Origin: Mariniblastus sp.
GTDB lineage: Bacteria; Planctomycetota; Planctomycetia; Pirellulales; Pirellulaceae
Assembly (NCBI GenBank): GCA_022447605.1
Contig: JAKVBG010000027.1
Span: 1 to 56,293 of the forward strand
DNA length: 56,293 nucleotides
Direction: 5' to 3'
Part shown: piece after piece, positions 42,650 through 52,260 of the stretch
Position numbering within the stretch: the stretch's first letter is position 1
Layout of the letters: the number at the start of each line of letters is the position of its first letter
Translations under genes and position numbers: made by a program
The notes under the pieces: generated by a model
What the model was told of the DNA's origin: nothing
The model's input: only the letters and a program-made list of their open reading frames with translations
The model's database searches: none

Positions 42650-43456
42650 TCAAGTCAGTGGAATTCGCAGGCCATCAAAAGCGATTTCTATCCGGTCAGG
42701 AAGTGATTGATTGGTGGCGTGGTAGTCAACATCACATGAGCAATGCGTGAAATAGGTCATCCCGGGGTTGAGTTTTTGAGCCACTTCAATCGCCTCTTCC
42801 AGGTTCAAGTGGGTGGGATGTTGACGGGGCCTCAATGCGTCCAGGATCAACGTATCCAGGTTTTCCAGTAATGGCCAACTCGCCTCCGGGATCGTTTTGA
42901 CATCGGTGCAATAGGCGACTTTTCCGATGCGAAAGCCTAGAACGTCAAACCGGGGTCCATGCTTGAGTGGAATCGGGGTGACCCGGGATCCCAGAACTTC
43001 AAACGGTTCATCGGAGATTGTATGGATGTCGACCGACGGTACCGCGCCTGCATGGGTCTGTTCGGTATTGGCAAAGGCGTAGTCAAACGCCTGTCTCAGC
43101 CGTTTCTCGACGGTCAGGTTGCAAAAGATGGGTACAGGATGGCCGAGGTAAAATTGAAACAGCCGCAAGTCATCAAACCCTGCTACATGGTCGGCGTGTT
43201 CATGGGTGTAGAGGACCGAATGGACGATTCCAATTTGCTCGCGCAGTAATTGACTGCGCAGGTCGGGGGAAGTGTCGATCAGCAGATTGCCCTGGGGCAG
43301 TCCCAGGATCGCACTGCAGCGGGTCCTTTGATTCCGGGGTTCACGACTGCGGCAGACCGCGCAGCCACAGCCCAGGGCGGGAACGCCGACCGATGTGCCT
43401 GTCCCCAGGAGTATCATTTCACCCGAAATGTCGGAGGTTAAAGGTTGTTTTTTCAC
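42650..43456 (-). CDS. Metallo-beta-lactamase-fold hydrolase (PhnP-like)
   Basis: The 268-residue protein has the MBL fold: ILLGTGTSVGVPALGCGCAVC with three cysteines, LLIDTSPDLRSQLL, and the metal site YTHEHADHVAGFDDL (HxHxDH). A later Asp (CTDVKTIPEASW) and a His in FTHCSCDVDYH complete it. PhnP-type proteins are phosphodiesterases for cyclic phosphoribosyl intermediates and require Mn or Zn. The GCGCAVC pattern fits the PhnP subset, but other members have nucleotide substrates, so the precise one is open. Cytoplasmic. Converges with the tail-specific protease gene. Confidence 0.88.
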   Translation of the reverse strand: MKKQPLTSDISGEMILLGTGTSVGVPALGCGCAVCRSREPRNQRTRCSAILGLPQGNLLIDTSPDLRSQLLREQIGIVHSVLYTHEHADHVAGFDDLRLFQFYLGHPVPIFCNLTVEKRLRQAFDYAFANTEQTHAGAVPSVDIHTISDEPFEVLGSRVTPIPLKHGPRFDVLGFRIGKVAYCTDVKTIPEASWPLLENLDTLILDALRPRQHPTHLNLEEAIEVAQKLNPGMTYFTHCSCDVDYHATNQSLPDRIEIAFDGLRIPLT

Positions 43457-43826
43457 AAAGTCAACAATTCCTGGCTGGTCTTCAAATGAACGCCCTATGA
43501 GAAATCAATTTAATCTCCCCGGTGGCTCGAGATAAGTGGCGGCCGTAAAGGCAGGCCTCCACGTTATTTGCGTCAATGGAACCGCTACCAATGGCCCCGG
43601 CCCGTCTCCACTGGCCAGGTGGATGCTTTCATCGCTGCGGATCGAGTCGGTCGCCCCGGCTGAATTCTCAGTTGACCCTTATCTCCAAGAATTATAATCT
43701 GTTACGACCAAGGAACTTACGTCATAACGTCGGGTGGCGCTGGATATTTTTGGTGGGCATTCGATTTCGAGATAATCCCTCCGGTCGATGGTCACCAACT
43801 GACAAAATTGCGGGTAGAAAGCCAAT
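43457..43826. other. Intergenic region upstream of secA
   Basis: About 370 bp between the divergent PhnP-like gene and secA, without a supported gene. It holds the secA promoter described separately, with a leader of about 120 nt. No structured RNA or protein is evident to me. Confidence 0.5.
43672..43698 (+). promoter_or_regulatory. secA: Predicted promoter of secA
   Basis: A -35 box TTGACC (43672-43677, one mismatch to TTGACA) and a perfect -10 box TATAAT (43693-43698) stand 15 bp apart, shorter than the usual 17. The transcript would begin near 43706 and have a leader of about 120 nt to the secA start at 43827. Confidence 0.5.
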
Positions 43827-46800
43827 ATGCAATTGCTGGAAAGAATTTGGGATTCGCTGACACTGTTTTTCAGCGGGTTAATGAGTGGATTTGAGCGGAC
43901 GATCACGAACCTTTTCGGTTCGTCCAATGCTCGATTCGTTAAACGATTGCAATCCAGGGTGGACGCGATTAACGCTCTGGAACCCCGTTTCGAAAAAATG
44001 TCGGATGAAGAATTGCGCGAACAGACCGAGTTATTTCGGGAGCGTTTGCGAAATGGCGAGAGTTCCGACGATATCTTGATCGAGGCGTTTGCCGTATGCC
44101 GCGAAGGGGGAAAACGATTCCTCGGGATGCGCCATTACGACGTCCAATTGATTGGGGGCATGGTGCTTCACAGCGGTGCGGTTGCCGAGATGGTCACCGG
44201 TGAAGGGAAGACCCTTGTTGCGACCTTGCCGGCCTACTTGAATGCGATCGAGGGCCGAGGGGTGCACGTGGTGACCGTCAATGATTACCTGGCCCGACGG
44301 GATATGGAGTGGATGGGTCCGCTCTATATTGGCCTTGGCCTGTCGGTTGGCGCGATTCAAAGCAACCTTCCTCCCGATGAACGCCAAGTGGCCTATGCCA
44401 AAGACATTACTTACGGAACCAACAACGAATTTGGTTTCGATTACTTGCGTGACAACATGCGCCCGGCCGCCCGTGACGATGTGAGGTTTCCCAAACGTTT
44501 GCAACAGGCGCAGGGCAAATTGGCGTTTGCCATCATTGATGAAGTCGACAATATCCTGATTGACGAGGCGCGCACACCTCTCATTATCTCGGGTCCGGCT
44601 CACTCCGATATCGCGCGCTATGCAGAAGTCGACAAGATTGCCCGTAGCCTGACCAAGGATGAACATTTTACGGTCAATGAAAAGGATCACACGGCAACGC
44701 TGACGGATGAGGGTGTCAGGACCGCTGAAAAAATGGCAGGTGTCGAGAGCTTCTACACGGCTGGCAATATGGACTGGCCTCACATGATCGACAATGCGTT
44801 GAAAGCTCGCAATCTTTACAAGAAAGATGTGAACTACGTCATCAAGGATGGTGCGATTGTCATCGTGGATGAATTTACGGGTCGACTGATGGAGGGTCGC
44901 CAATGGAGCGATGGTCTGCATCAGGCGGTGGAAGCCAAGGAGGGAGTTAAGATCAAGGAGGAGACGCAGACGTTAGCCACGATTACGCTGCAAAATTACT
45001 TCAAGTTATATGACAAGGTCTGCGGGATGACGGGTACCGCAATGACCGAGGCGTCCGAGTTTTGGAAGATCTACGAGCTTGATGTAATCGCGATCCCCAC
45101 CAACCGTAAGATGCAGCGCATCGAGTACCCCGATACGATTTTCAGTGCCGAGAAATTCAAGTGGCACGCGGTTGCTGATGAAATCGAGAATACTCACAAA
45201 TGGGATGTTGTATTCCTGACCTCCGGGGATTACATCGTTGGCAATATCAAGTCGGACAACGACAAGTCGGTTGTTATTGCGTCGAAGGAAGACGGGGCTG
45301 AGCAGACGATCAGCCAGAGCAAGGTGGAGAAAATTCAGTACCGCGGTCGACCAGTTCTGGTGGGTACGGTTTCTATCGAGAAGAGTGAACTGCTGTCCGG
45401 TTTGTTGGATCGCCGCGGTATTAAGCACGAAGTGTTGAACGCCAAGAACCACAAGCGTGAGGCGGAAATTGTATCGCAGGCCGGTCGGGCCGGAGCCGTG
45501 ACGATTGCTACCAACATGGCAGGACGCGGGACGGATATTGTGATTGGAGGCAATCCGGAAACACTGGCATGGGCGCGTTTGCAGGACAAGTATCCCACCC
45601 GTCTGGATGTTCCCTCCGAGGAATGGGATGCCCTCGTGCAGGAAATTGATGAAGAACACCAGATGTCGGTCCAAGGTGAGAAGGTCAAGTCCCATGGTGG
45701 ACTGCACGTCATTGGTACCGAGCGACACGACGCACGGAGGATTGACCTGCAGTTGAGGGGGCGTTGCGGAAGACAGGGAGATCCGGGCAGCAGCCGGTTC
45801 TATCTGAGTCTGGACGATGACCTGATGAGGATTTTTGCCGGACCTTATGTGCGCCGTGTTCTTGAATTCGGTGGGTTTAAAGATGATATTCCGATCGAAA
45901 GCAGCATGGTCTCCAGGCGGATCAACGGAGCCCAGAAAAAACGGGAAGAATACAACTTCGAGATCCGCAAGAGTCTGCTTGAATATGATGAGGTAATGGA
46001 TGAGCAGCGAAAACGGATTTACAGTTTTCGGCAGAATATCCTGGATGGAGCCAGTTGCCGCGATCTAGTTCTGGACATGATCCGGGAGCAGGCCGAGGCG
46101 AACCTGACAACAGTTTTGGCACCTGATTTCGGGACCGAGTCCTTTGCTGCTTTTGCCGGTAACCAGTTGTCGGTCGTTCTTGAACCTCGCAACTTCCGCA
46201 ACCTGTCGGCCGAAGAAGCCTACCGGGTGGCCAAGGATGAAGCAGAGCGTTTGGCCGAAACGGAAATTCTCGGGTCCATCGAAGAAAATCTGCCATTGGT
46301 GGAAGAAGAGCAGGAGTGGAACTGGGAAGCCTTAGCGAAGTTTGCCAACATCAGGTGGGACCTCAATGTCCGAGACCGGGATTTGAAGAAGTCCGGCCGT
46401 GACCGCGTGGACGAGATGCTGATTCAGCGCAGTCGCGCCGCAATTCAAAAGATTGATTTGAGTGAAGGCGCACCCATGCTGGACATGGACTATGGTTCGG
46501 CCATGGCGCTGAAGTGGGTAAAAGCCAAGTTCGGTATCGAGATTGAATTGGATAAGGTCAAATCGCTCGATTCCAACGAAGCGATCATTGACCTGGTTGT
46601 TGACCAGGCGATCAACAAGTATGACGAAAAAGAGGCCGAATACCCGGTGATGGCCGGCCTTTACCAGTTTGTACAGCCGGGAAGCTCTCGGGTGGACCGC
46701 GAGGGGCTCGTCAGCTGGGCGAATCGGCGCTTTGCCGGGGGAGTTGGCCTGGAGGACCTGAAAAACAAGCAAAGAGATGAAATCCGTGATTATCTGGTCC

Positions 46801-47513
46801 ACAGGAGTCATGAAAATCAACAGGTTGCCAAGCGCGCGGTTGGCGAAGTGCAATCGAGGGTGGATGACCTGAATGAAGCCGGCGCCCTACCCCTGAGAAA
46901 CGGTAACGGTTCAGCCGAATCCCTGGCAGATTGGTTCAAGGAGACTCTCGATTACGATTTGTCTCTGTCGGATATCGACGATCTGGAACAGGAAGATCTG
47001 CAGCAGAGCCTGGAGGCGATTGTTGCGGATCATTTCCACCCGGAAATGCGACGTATGGAACGAATCGTATTGCTGGAAATTGTCGATTCGGCCTGGAAGG
47101 ACCACTTGTTGGCCATGGACTACCTGCGGAGTGCGGTAGGACAACGGGGAATGGCCCAGCTTGATCCCAAGGTGGAGTACAAGCGGGAAGGGATGCGTTT
47201 GTTCGAGGGGTTGTGGCGGAGCATCGGTGAGCGGGTAACGGACCTGATTTTCCGGATGGAACAGCTGAGCGAAGACTTTGTCAGCAACACCCTGGTCGAA
47301 ACAAGTGCGCGGCATGATGAATTTTCAGCCAGTGCCAATGAATCGGTACCCAGCGAGTTTGCCCAAGAGCAGGAAGCGGCCGCCAGCCGGGAGCAAGGTC
47401 AAAGTAAAATTGAGACGATTCGCAACCGCGAAACGCGGGTCGGAAGGAATGAACCCTGTCCGTGTGGCAGTGGCAAGAAGTACAAGGCGTGTTGCATGAG
47501 GAAGCGTGCCTGA
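43827..47513 (+). CDS. secA: Protein translocase ATPase SecA with lineage-specific insert
   Basis: At 1228 residues this is much longer than the about 840-900 of E. coli or Bacillus SecA. Walker A is MVTGEGKTLVA (about residue 125), the Walker B/DEAD region DEVDNILIDEARTPLII (about 240), motif VI and the helical scaffold are present, and the C-terminal zinc motif CPCGSGKKYKACC closes the protein. A 47-residue insertion (459-505, bases 45201-45341) splits the segment before RPVLVGTVSIEKSE and looks like a small Sm-like beta barrel (VVFLTSGDYIVGNIKSDND, then KVEKIQY). Another lengthening is in the last 400 residues. SecA drives preproteins through SecYEG with ATP. waaA follows 33 bp later. Confidence 0.96.
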   Translation: MQLLERIWDSLTLFFSGLMSGFERTITNLFGSSNARFVKRLQSRVDAINALEPRFEKMSDEELREQTELFRERLRNGESSDDILIEAFAVCREGGKRFLGMRHYDVQLIGGMVLHSGAVAEMVTGEGKTLVATLPAYLNAIEGRGVHVVTVNDYLARRDMEWMGPLYIGLGLSVGAIQSNLPPDERQVAYAKDITYGTNNEFGFDYLRDNMRPAARDDVRFPKRLQQAQGKLAFAIIDEVDNILIDEARTPLIISGPAHSDIARYAEVDKIARSLTKDEHFTVNEKDHTATLTDEGVRTAEKMAGVESFYTAGNMDWPHMIDNALKARNLYKKDVNYVIKDGAIVIVDEFTGRLMEGRQWSDGLHQAVEAKEGVKIKEETQTLATITLQNYFKLYDKVCGMTGTAMTEASEFWKIYELDVIAIPTNRKMQRIEYPDTIFSAEKFKWHAVADEIENTHKWDVVFLTSGDYIVGNIKSDNDKSVVIASKEDGAEQTISQSKVEKIQYRGRPVLVGTVSIEKSELLSGLLDRRGIKHEVLNAKNHKREAEIVSQAGRAGAVTIATNMAGRGTDIVIGGNPETLAWARLQDKYPTRLDVPSEEWDALVQEIDEEHQMSVQGEKVKSHGGLHVIGTERHDARRIDLQLRGRCGRQGDPGSSRFYLSLDDDLMRIFAGPYVRRVLEFGGFKDDIPIESSMVSRRINGAQKKREEYNFEIRKSLLEYDEVMDEQRKRIYSFRQNILDGASCRDLVLDMIREQAEANLTTVLAPDFGTESFAAFAGNQLSVVLEPRNFRNLSAEEAYRVAKDEAERLAETEILGSIEENLPLVEEEQEWNWEALAKFANIRWDLNVRDRDLKKSGRDRVDEMLIQRSRAAIQKIDLSEGAPMLDMDYGSAMALKWVKAKFGIEIELDKVKSLDSNEAIIDLVVDQAINKYDEKEAEYPVMAGLYQFVQPGSSRVDREGLVSWANRRFAGGVGLEDLKNKQRDEIRDYLVHRSHENQQVAKRAVGEVQSRVDDLNEAGALPLRNGNGSAESLADWFKETLDYDLSLSDIDDLEQEDLQQSLEAIVADHFHPEMRRMERIVLLEIVDSAWKDHLLAMDYLRSAVGQRGMAQLDPKVEYKREGMRLFEGLWRSIGERVTDLIFRMEQLSEDFVSNTLVETSARHDEFSASANESVPSEFAQEQEAAASREQGQSKIETIRNRETRVGRNEPCPCGSGKKYKACCMRKRA

Positions 47514-47546
47514 TCTGTCGCCACCGTGACTGGGAAAGGAATCCCA

Positions 47547-48884
47547 TTGAATTACCTGCTGAACATCGTCTACGGGCTGCTATTGGTCGCGCTTTTTCCC
47601 TGGCTCCTGTATCGCGCCATCATCAAGAAAAAGAACCGCCGAGGATGGTGGACCAAGCTGACGGGGCGTGTCCCCTGTCGCCAATCCGATTCTCCCTGTA
47701 TTTGGCTGCACGCCGTCAGTGTCGGCGAGGTCAACTTGTTGCGGCCGGTCATTGCGAGATTGTCCCGCGAACTGCCAGGTTACGAGTTCGCTGTGTCGAC
47801 GACAACCGAAACAGGGTATGACCTGGCCCGCAAGATTTTCGGCGAGCACACCGTTTTCTTTTGCCCTTTTGATTTTTCCTGGGCCATCCGGAATGTCCTT
47901 CATCGTCTCCGGCCATCTCTACTGGTGTTGGCCGAATTGGAATTGTGGCCCAATCTGATTTCACTGACACGGCGGCAGGGAATCCCGGTCTCTCTGGTCA
48001 ATGGCCGGATCAGCCAAGGCAGTTTTGAAAACTACGCCCGTTTCAAATGGTTCTGGAAGCCTGTACTGCGCCAACTTTCCGTCTTGGGGGTTCAGAATCC
48101 TGAGTATCAGCGAAGATTGACCGAGTTGGGCGTTGCACAACAGAAAATCCAGCTGACCGGGAGTGTCAAGTTTGACGGTGCCAATACGGATCCGGGCAAC
48201 CGGCAGACGACCGAGTTGAGGCAATTGGCCGGCTTGAGACATGAAGATGTGGTGTTCCTTGCGGGCAGTACCCAGGCAGAGGAAGATCAGATGGCGGCCA
48301 AGGTTTATCTCAGGTTGCGAGAGTCCTGTCATAACCTTCGTTTGGTCCTGGTGCCGAGGCATGTAGAGCGTTCAGCAAAATTGAAAAAGGACCTGCTCGC
48401 TGTTGGACTGAAGGCGCAACTGCGGTCGGAATTGGCGAGCCAACCCGGTGCCAGGGTGTTTGACCAATCCGACGTTCTGATTGTGGATGTCATTGGTGAA
48501 TTGTCTGGTTGGTGGGGTGTGGCCGACGTCGCCTTCGTCGGTGGAACGATGGGTACACGAGGTGGGCAGAACATGATCGAACCAGCGGCTTACGGTGTAC
48601 CCGTCTGTTTCGGTCCCAATACGTGGAATTTTCAAGACGTGGTCCATTTGTTGCTCGACCAACATGCGGCCCAGGTCGTTTGTACATCGGACGAACTCTT
48701 CGAATTTGTCCAGGCCTCGATCGAGCAGCCGCAGTTGGCTCAGCAGATGGGTTTGCGGGGACGCCAGCTTGTGCTTCAGCAGCGGGGTGCCGTCGATCGC
48801 ACGGTTGCCATGCTGGTTGAAATTCTACCACCCGAGCCACCGCAAGAAGCGGTGTCGACCTCCGGACAAACGGCTGCCGCCTAG
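47547..48884 (+). CDS. waaA: 3-deoxy-D-manno-octulosonic acid (Kdo) transferase
   Basis: Start chosen at the TTG at 47547, with AAAGGA 6 bp upstream; the GTG at 47526 lacks a ribosome-binding site. The 445-residue enzyme has an N-terminal membrane helix (about 1-22), the GT30 donor/acceptor residues IWLHAVSVGEVNLL with Glu, TTTETGYDLA, ELELWPNLI, GRISQGSFENY, and FVGGTMGTRGGQNMIEPAAYG of the second domain. It transfers Kdo from CMP-Kdo to lipid A precursor at the inner membrane, and shows that the organism makes a lipopolysaccharide core. It is in an operon position after secA, which is probably only a shared neighbour. Confidence 0.93.
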   Translation: MNYLLNIVYGLLLVALFPWLLYRAIIKKKNRRGWWTKLTGRVPCRQSDSPCIWLHAVSVGEVNLLRPVIARLSRELPGYEFAVSTTTETGYDLARKIFGEHTVFFCPFDFSWAIRNVLHRLRPSLLVLAELELWPNLISLTRRQGIPVSLVNGRISQGSFENYARFKWFWKPVLRQLSVLGVQNPEYQRRLTELGVAQQKIQLTGSVKFDGANTDPGNRQTTELRQLAGLRHEDVVFLAGSTQAEEDQMAAKVYLRLRESCHNLRLVLVPRHVERSAKLKKDLLAVGLKAQLRSELASQPGARVFDQSDVLIVDVIGELSGWWGVADVAFVGGTMGTRGGQNMIEPAAYGVPVCFGPNTWNFQDVVHLLLDQHAAQVVCTSDELFEFVQASIEQPQLAQQMGLRGRQLVLQQRGAVDRTVAMLVEILPPEPPQEAVSTSGQTAAA

Positions 48885-48937
48885 GCAAATGTCCCGTTTT
48901 TTCATGGTCTGGAAGTGAAATCGATCGTAATTGGTGG

Positions 48938-48967
48938 TTGAGCCATTTTGGGTGTCTGGTTTACAAT
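48938..48967 (+). promoter_or_regulatory. metK: Predicted promoter of metK
   Basis: TTGAGC at 48938-48943 and TACAAT at 48962-48967, 18 bp apart, fit a sigma-70 type promoter. The transcript would start near 48975, giving about 140 nt of leader to the metK start at 49114. I looked for a SAM riboswitch in this leader and could not fit one. Confidence 0.45.
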
Positions 48968-49113
48968 ACGTAACCGATAACATCTGCTGGCTTGCCGAAA
49001 AATGGTAATCACGCACTCCGTTTGCGTGTCTTGCCGGCACATGAATCCCCGTATTTTTATGTTTTGGCGACCAAAATGAATGGTCGTTGGACCAAACGCA
49101 ATGGGAGAGCTTA

Positions 49114-50289
49114 GTGTCTTCAGGAAAATACCTATTCACCAGCGAATCAGTCAGTATGGGGCATCCCGACAAACTGGCGGATCAGATATCAGACGCAGTT
49201 TTGGATGCGATGTTGGCCCAGGATCCCAACAGCCGGGTGGCCTGTGAAACGATGGTTACCACGGGCCTGGCAGTGATTGCGGGCGAGGTGACTTCCACCG
49301 CGGTGGTTGATTTTCAGGATGTGATACGCCAGGTGATTCGCGAAGTCGGTTACACGGATGATGAAATGGGAATTTGCGCTGACACGTGTGCCGTCATGGT
49401 TTCACTGGACAAGCAGAGTCCCGACATCAAGGTCGGAGTTGATGAAAGCGGTGAAAAGTCGATTGGCGCCGGTGACCAGGGCCTGATGTTCGGCTACGCC
49501 TGCGACGAGACCGAGGAATTAATGCCACTGCCGATTGCCCTGTCGCATAAAATCCTGGATGTTCTGGCCGACGCCAGGTTTTCGCAAAAGGTTGGTTGGT
49601 TGCGACCTGACAGCAAGAGCCAGGTAACGGTGGAATATGATGGTCTGGAGCCAGTCCGGATTGATACCGTGGTCGTGTCAACCCAGCACGGTCCTGACGT
49701 CTCGCAGGAAGAAATTCACGAGTACATTAAGAATGAGATTGTCGATCCGATTCTTCCTGCCAATTTGAACAAGGGAGACATTACCTACCATATCAACCCG
49801 ACTGGACGGTTTGTAATCGGTGGACCTCACGGGGACTGTGGATTGACAGGCCGCAAGATTATCGTGGATACGTATGGTGGATGGGGCCGACATGGCGGAG
49901 GGGCCTTTAGCGGCAAGGATTCAACCAAGGTCGATCGTAGTGCAGCTTATATGGCACGGCATGTTGCCAAGAACATCGTCGCCGCCGGTCTGGCAAGACG
50001 ATGTGAAGTCCAGTTGGCCTACGCCATTGGTGTCAGTGAGCCTGTCAGTGTCCATGTCGATACTGAGGGTACTGGCAAGATTGACGATGCGGTGATTTGT
50101 GAAATCGTAAAAGATGTATTCCCGCTTTCGGCCAAGGGCATTATTGAATACCTCGACTTGCGGCGCCCCATCTTTCGCATGACGGCGGCGGGTGGCCATT
50201 TCGGCAGGAGCGAGCCCGAATTTACGTGGGAAAGCACCGAACCGGCAGCTAAACTTCAGGAAAAAGCCGCCAGTATGGCATCTGCCTGA
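49114..50289 (+). CDS. metK: S-adenosylmethionine synthetase
   Basis: The GTG at 49114 has GGGAGAG 4 bp upstream and gives 391 residues, a normal MetK length; the TTG at 49087 would add nine unlike residues. Landmarks are [19 protein letters not shown] (His and Asp), the [12 protein letters not shown] loop and [21 protein letters not shown], then [19 protein letters not shown] that binds ATP/methionine phosphate groups. It makes S-adenosylmethionine from methionine and ATP in the cytoplasm. It has its own promoter and terminator. Confidence 0.96.
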   Translation: MSSGKYLFTSESVSMGHPDKLADQISDAVLDAMLAQDPNSRVACETMVTTGLAVIAGEVTSTAVVDFQDVIRQVIREVGYTDDEMGICADTCAVMVSLDKQSPDIKVGVDESGEKSIGAGDQGLMFGYACDETEELMPLPIALSHKILDVLADARFSQKVGWLRPDSKSQVTVEYDGLEPVRIDTVVVSTQHGPDVSQEEIHEYIKNEIVDPILPANLNKGDITYHINPTGRFVIGGPHGDCGLTGRKIIVDTYGGWGRHGGGAFSGKDSTKVDRSAAYMARHVAKNIVAAGLARRCEVQLAYAIGVSEPVSVHVDTEGTGKIDDAVICEIVKDVFPLSAKGIIEYLDLRRPIFRMTAAGGHFGRSEPEFTWESTEPAAKLQEKAASMASA

Positions 50290-50301
50290 CAAACTGCCAT
50301 T

Positions 50302-50317
50302 TTTGGACATGTCCAAA
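50302..50317. promoter_or_regulatory. 16-bp perfect palindrome downstream of metK
   Basis: tttggacatgtccaaa reads identically on both strands and lies 12 bp after the metK stop codon and 11 bp before its terminator stem. It is upstream of the next gene (50378), so it could be an operator for it, or may add stability to the metK mRNA end. Confidence 0.35.
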
Positions 50318-50328
50318 TTATCTATCTT

Positions 50329-50358
50329 AAGAGCGGTGAAGATCACCGCTCTTTTTTT
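50329..50358 (+). terminator. metK: Terminator of metK
   Basis: A perfect 11-bp stem (50329-50339 with 50343-50353, aagagcggtga/tcaccgctctt) with a 3-nt loop is followed by T's to 50358. It lies 40 bp after the metK stop. Confidence 0.93.
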
Positions 50359-50377
50359 ATTCCCGTAGTGAAATTTG

Positions 50378-50761
50378 ATGAATTTGCAGCCATTACAAAA
50401 TCGTGAGGTCGAGGCTGGGGACAGGCCAGAGGGTATGTCCATCCTCGAGGACTCGGGAGTGATGCAGCAAGTTTCGCGAACGGTGCAGGATGGATGGGAT
50501 ACCTTGATGGGCTACTATCGTTGTCCGTTTGAAGGTGGACAACGTCGGTCGATCCTGCACGTTGTTTTCCAACCTGCCATGCCCAGTCTCCCCGAAGTCG
50601 AAACGATGGTTTTGGATGTCGACAATGTGCGGGTCCGTTTGACAGACATCAAGGTATACGGGCTGAGGATTGAGGTCGTGTTAAGCCAGCCGGCGACGTC
50701 AGACATGAGCGTCCTGATCGAGGTCATTGCCGCATCCCCGGCAGCGGTTGGCAGTCAATAG
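50378..50761 (+). CDS. Hypothetical protein preceding the UDP-sugar pyrophosphorylase
   Basis: I do not recognise this 127-residue protein. It has no signal or membrane segment. The N-terminal 30 residues are charged and probably disordered; the rest is mainly beta strands (HVVFQPAMPSLPEVETMVLD, RVRLTDIKVYGLRIEVVL, DMSVLIEVIAAS), suggesting a small beta-sandwich. It ends 11 bp before the UDPGP gene and may be co-transcribed with it. The ATG at 50378 is used, but the TTG at 50375 adjoins it. Confidence 0.6.
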   Translation: MNLQPLQNREVEAGDRPEGMSILEDSGVMQQVSRTVQDGWDTLMGYYRCPFEGGQRRSILHVVFQPAMPSLPEVETMVLDVDNVRVRLTDIKVYGLRIEVVLSQPATSDMSVLIEVIAASPAAVGSQ

Positions 50762-50772
50762 GACGTCCAGCT

Positions 50773-52185
50773 TTGAAAAGTCTTGAACAATTATCGTCGA
50801 CGTTGGATTCCACGGGGCAGGCGCACCTGTTGAATTTCTGGGACTCGCTTTCATCCAGCCAGCAACAGCAACTTCACGACCAGATAAGCGGCATTGATTT
50901 TGAACAACTCGGTTCTTTGTTGAGCCAGGAAAGTGCTGGCGGCGAATTGTCAGCCTTGGCGGACCGAGCCCAGCCTCCACCGGCCATTACCCTGGAGCAA
51001 TTCCATGATGCCCAGGCGCACCGTCATGCTGTCGAGCTTGGCAGCGACGCGATTGCATCGGGCAAAGTGGCGATGGTACTGACAGCAGGAGGGCAGGGGA
51101 GTCGCTTGGGATTTGAGCATCCCAAGGGAATGTACCCGATCGGGCCCGTCAGTGGATGCAGCCTGTACCAGATGATCATCGAAAAAGTACTCGCCCGGGC
51201 GCGTCAATTCGGCAGCTCCATCCCGTTGTACGTGATGACCAGTCCGCCGACGCATGTCGAATCTTCCAACTACCTGGCAGAACACGATTACTTTGCTTAT
51301 CCGGCGGATGATTTTCGGTTGTTTTGCCAGGGCGTCATGCCGGCTGTCGATTCCGAAAATAAAATTATCCTGGCTGAAAAGCACTCCCTTTTTCTGAGCC
51401 CCGACGGGCATGGGGGTGCCGTGGCCGCCTTGACCAATAGTGGTTGTCTGCAGGAAATGCTGGATCGGGGTGTCGAGTTTGTTTTTTATGGGCAAGTGGA
51501 CAATCCGTTGATTCAAGCTTGTGATCCCGCCCTGATTGGATTTCATATTGCCCGGCAGTCGGAAATGACAACCCAGGTGGTGCGTAAAACCGATCCGCTC
51601 CAAAAAGTGGGAAATGTTGTCGCTATCGATGGCCGGGTACAGATAATTGAGTACAGTGATTTGCCGGCCGAATATGCGTGCCGGCAAAACGAAGATGGAA
51701 GTTTGAGACTGTGGGCTGGCAGCATTGCAGTCCATGTCTTTGACACAGCGTTCCTGGATCGGGTCAGCCGGGATGCTGCCTCGCTACCGTTTCACCGAGC
51801 CCGAAAAAAAGTGACCTTTGTCGACAGAAATGGAGAGAAGCAAATACCGGTTGAGCCCAACGCCACCAAATTTGAACGGTTTATTTTCGACCTGTTGCCG
51901 CAGGCGCGAAATGCCATCGTATGCGAAGTTGACCCGGCGGAAGGTTTCTGTGCCGTAAAAAATTCGGCGCCTGCCGAATCGGAGACCCCTCAACATGTCA
52001 AGGACGCAATCAGTCGCCTTCATCGTCAGTGGATTCGACGGGCGGGCGTTCGTGCTGAAGACGGCGTGGCGGTTGAAATCAGTCCCCTGTTCGCGGTCGA
52101 CGAACCGCAGTTTGCCAGGCGAGTTCAAAAAATGGAACCGATTTGCGAGCCGACCTATTTGGTTGATCCCGGCCAGGATAGTTAA
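50773..52185 (+). CDS. UDP-N-acetylglucosamine/UDP-sugar pyrophosphorylase (UDPGP type)
   Basis: The TTG at 50773 has AGGA 9 bp upstream and gives 470 residues. The eukaryotic-type nucleotide-binding loop is LTAGGQGSRLGFEHPKGMYPIG, and the substrate segment includes SPDGHGGAVAALTNSGCL and VFYGQVDNPLIQACDPALIGFH. It resembles AGX1/UAP1 (UDP-N-acetylhexosamine pyrophosphorylase) more than bacterial GlmU or GalU. It activates a sugar-1-phosphate with UTP. This eukaryote-like family in planctomycetes is worth notice. A GDP-mannose-type gene follows, so both supply sugar nucleotides for the envelope. Confidence 0.88.
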   Translation: MKSLEQLSSTLDSTGQAHLLNFWDSLSSSQQQQLHDQISGIDFEQLGSLLSQESAGGELSALADRAQPPPAITLEQFHDAQAHRHAVELGSDAIASGKVAMVLTAGGQGSRLGFEHPKGMYPIGPVSGCSLYQMIIEKVLARARQFGSSIPLYVMTSPPTHVESSNYLAEHDYFAYPADDFRLFCQGVMPAVDSENKIILAEKHSLFLSPDGHGGAVAALTNSGCLQEMLDRGVEFVFYGQVDNPLIQACDPALIGFHIARQSEMTTQVVRKTDPLQKVGNVVAIDGRVQIIEYSDLPAEYACRQNEDGSLRLWAGSIAVHVFDTAFLDRVSRDAASLPFHRARKKVTFVDRNGEKQIPVEPNATKFERFIFDLLPQARNAIVCEVDPAEGFCAVKNSAPAESETPQHVKDAISRLHRQWIRRAGVRAEDGVAVEISPLFAVDEPQFARRVQKMEPICEPTYLVDPGQDS

Positions 52186-52260
52186 TGTGCGGAATTTGGT
52201 TTTCCTATCGGGACCAGGCCCCCGCTTCCAATCGGGGGTGTTAACGAGGATGAACAGATA

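Noticed and set aside
43457..43826. Structured RNA upstream of secA
   Set aside because: No extended helices were visible; only a promoter is supported.
48985..49113. SAM riboswitch upstream of metK
   Set aside because: I could not fit the conserved helices of known SAM or SAH riboswitch classes by eye; kept as an open finding about the leader.
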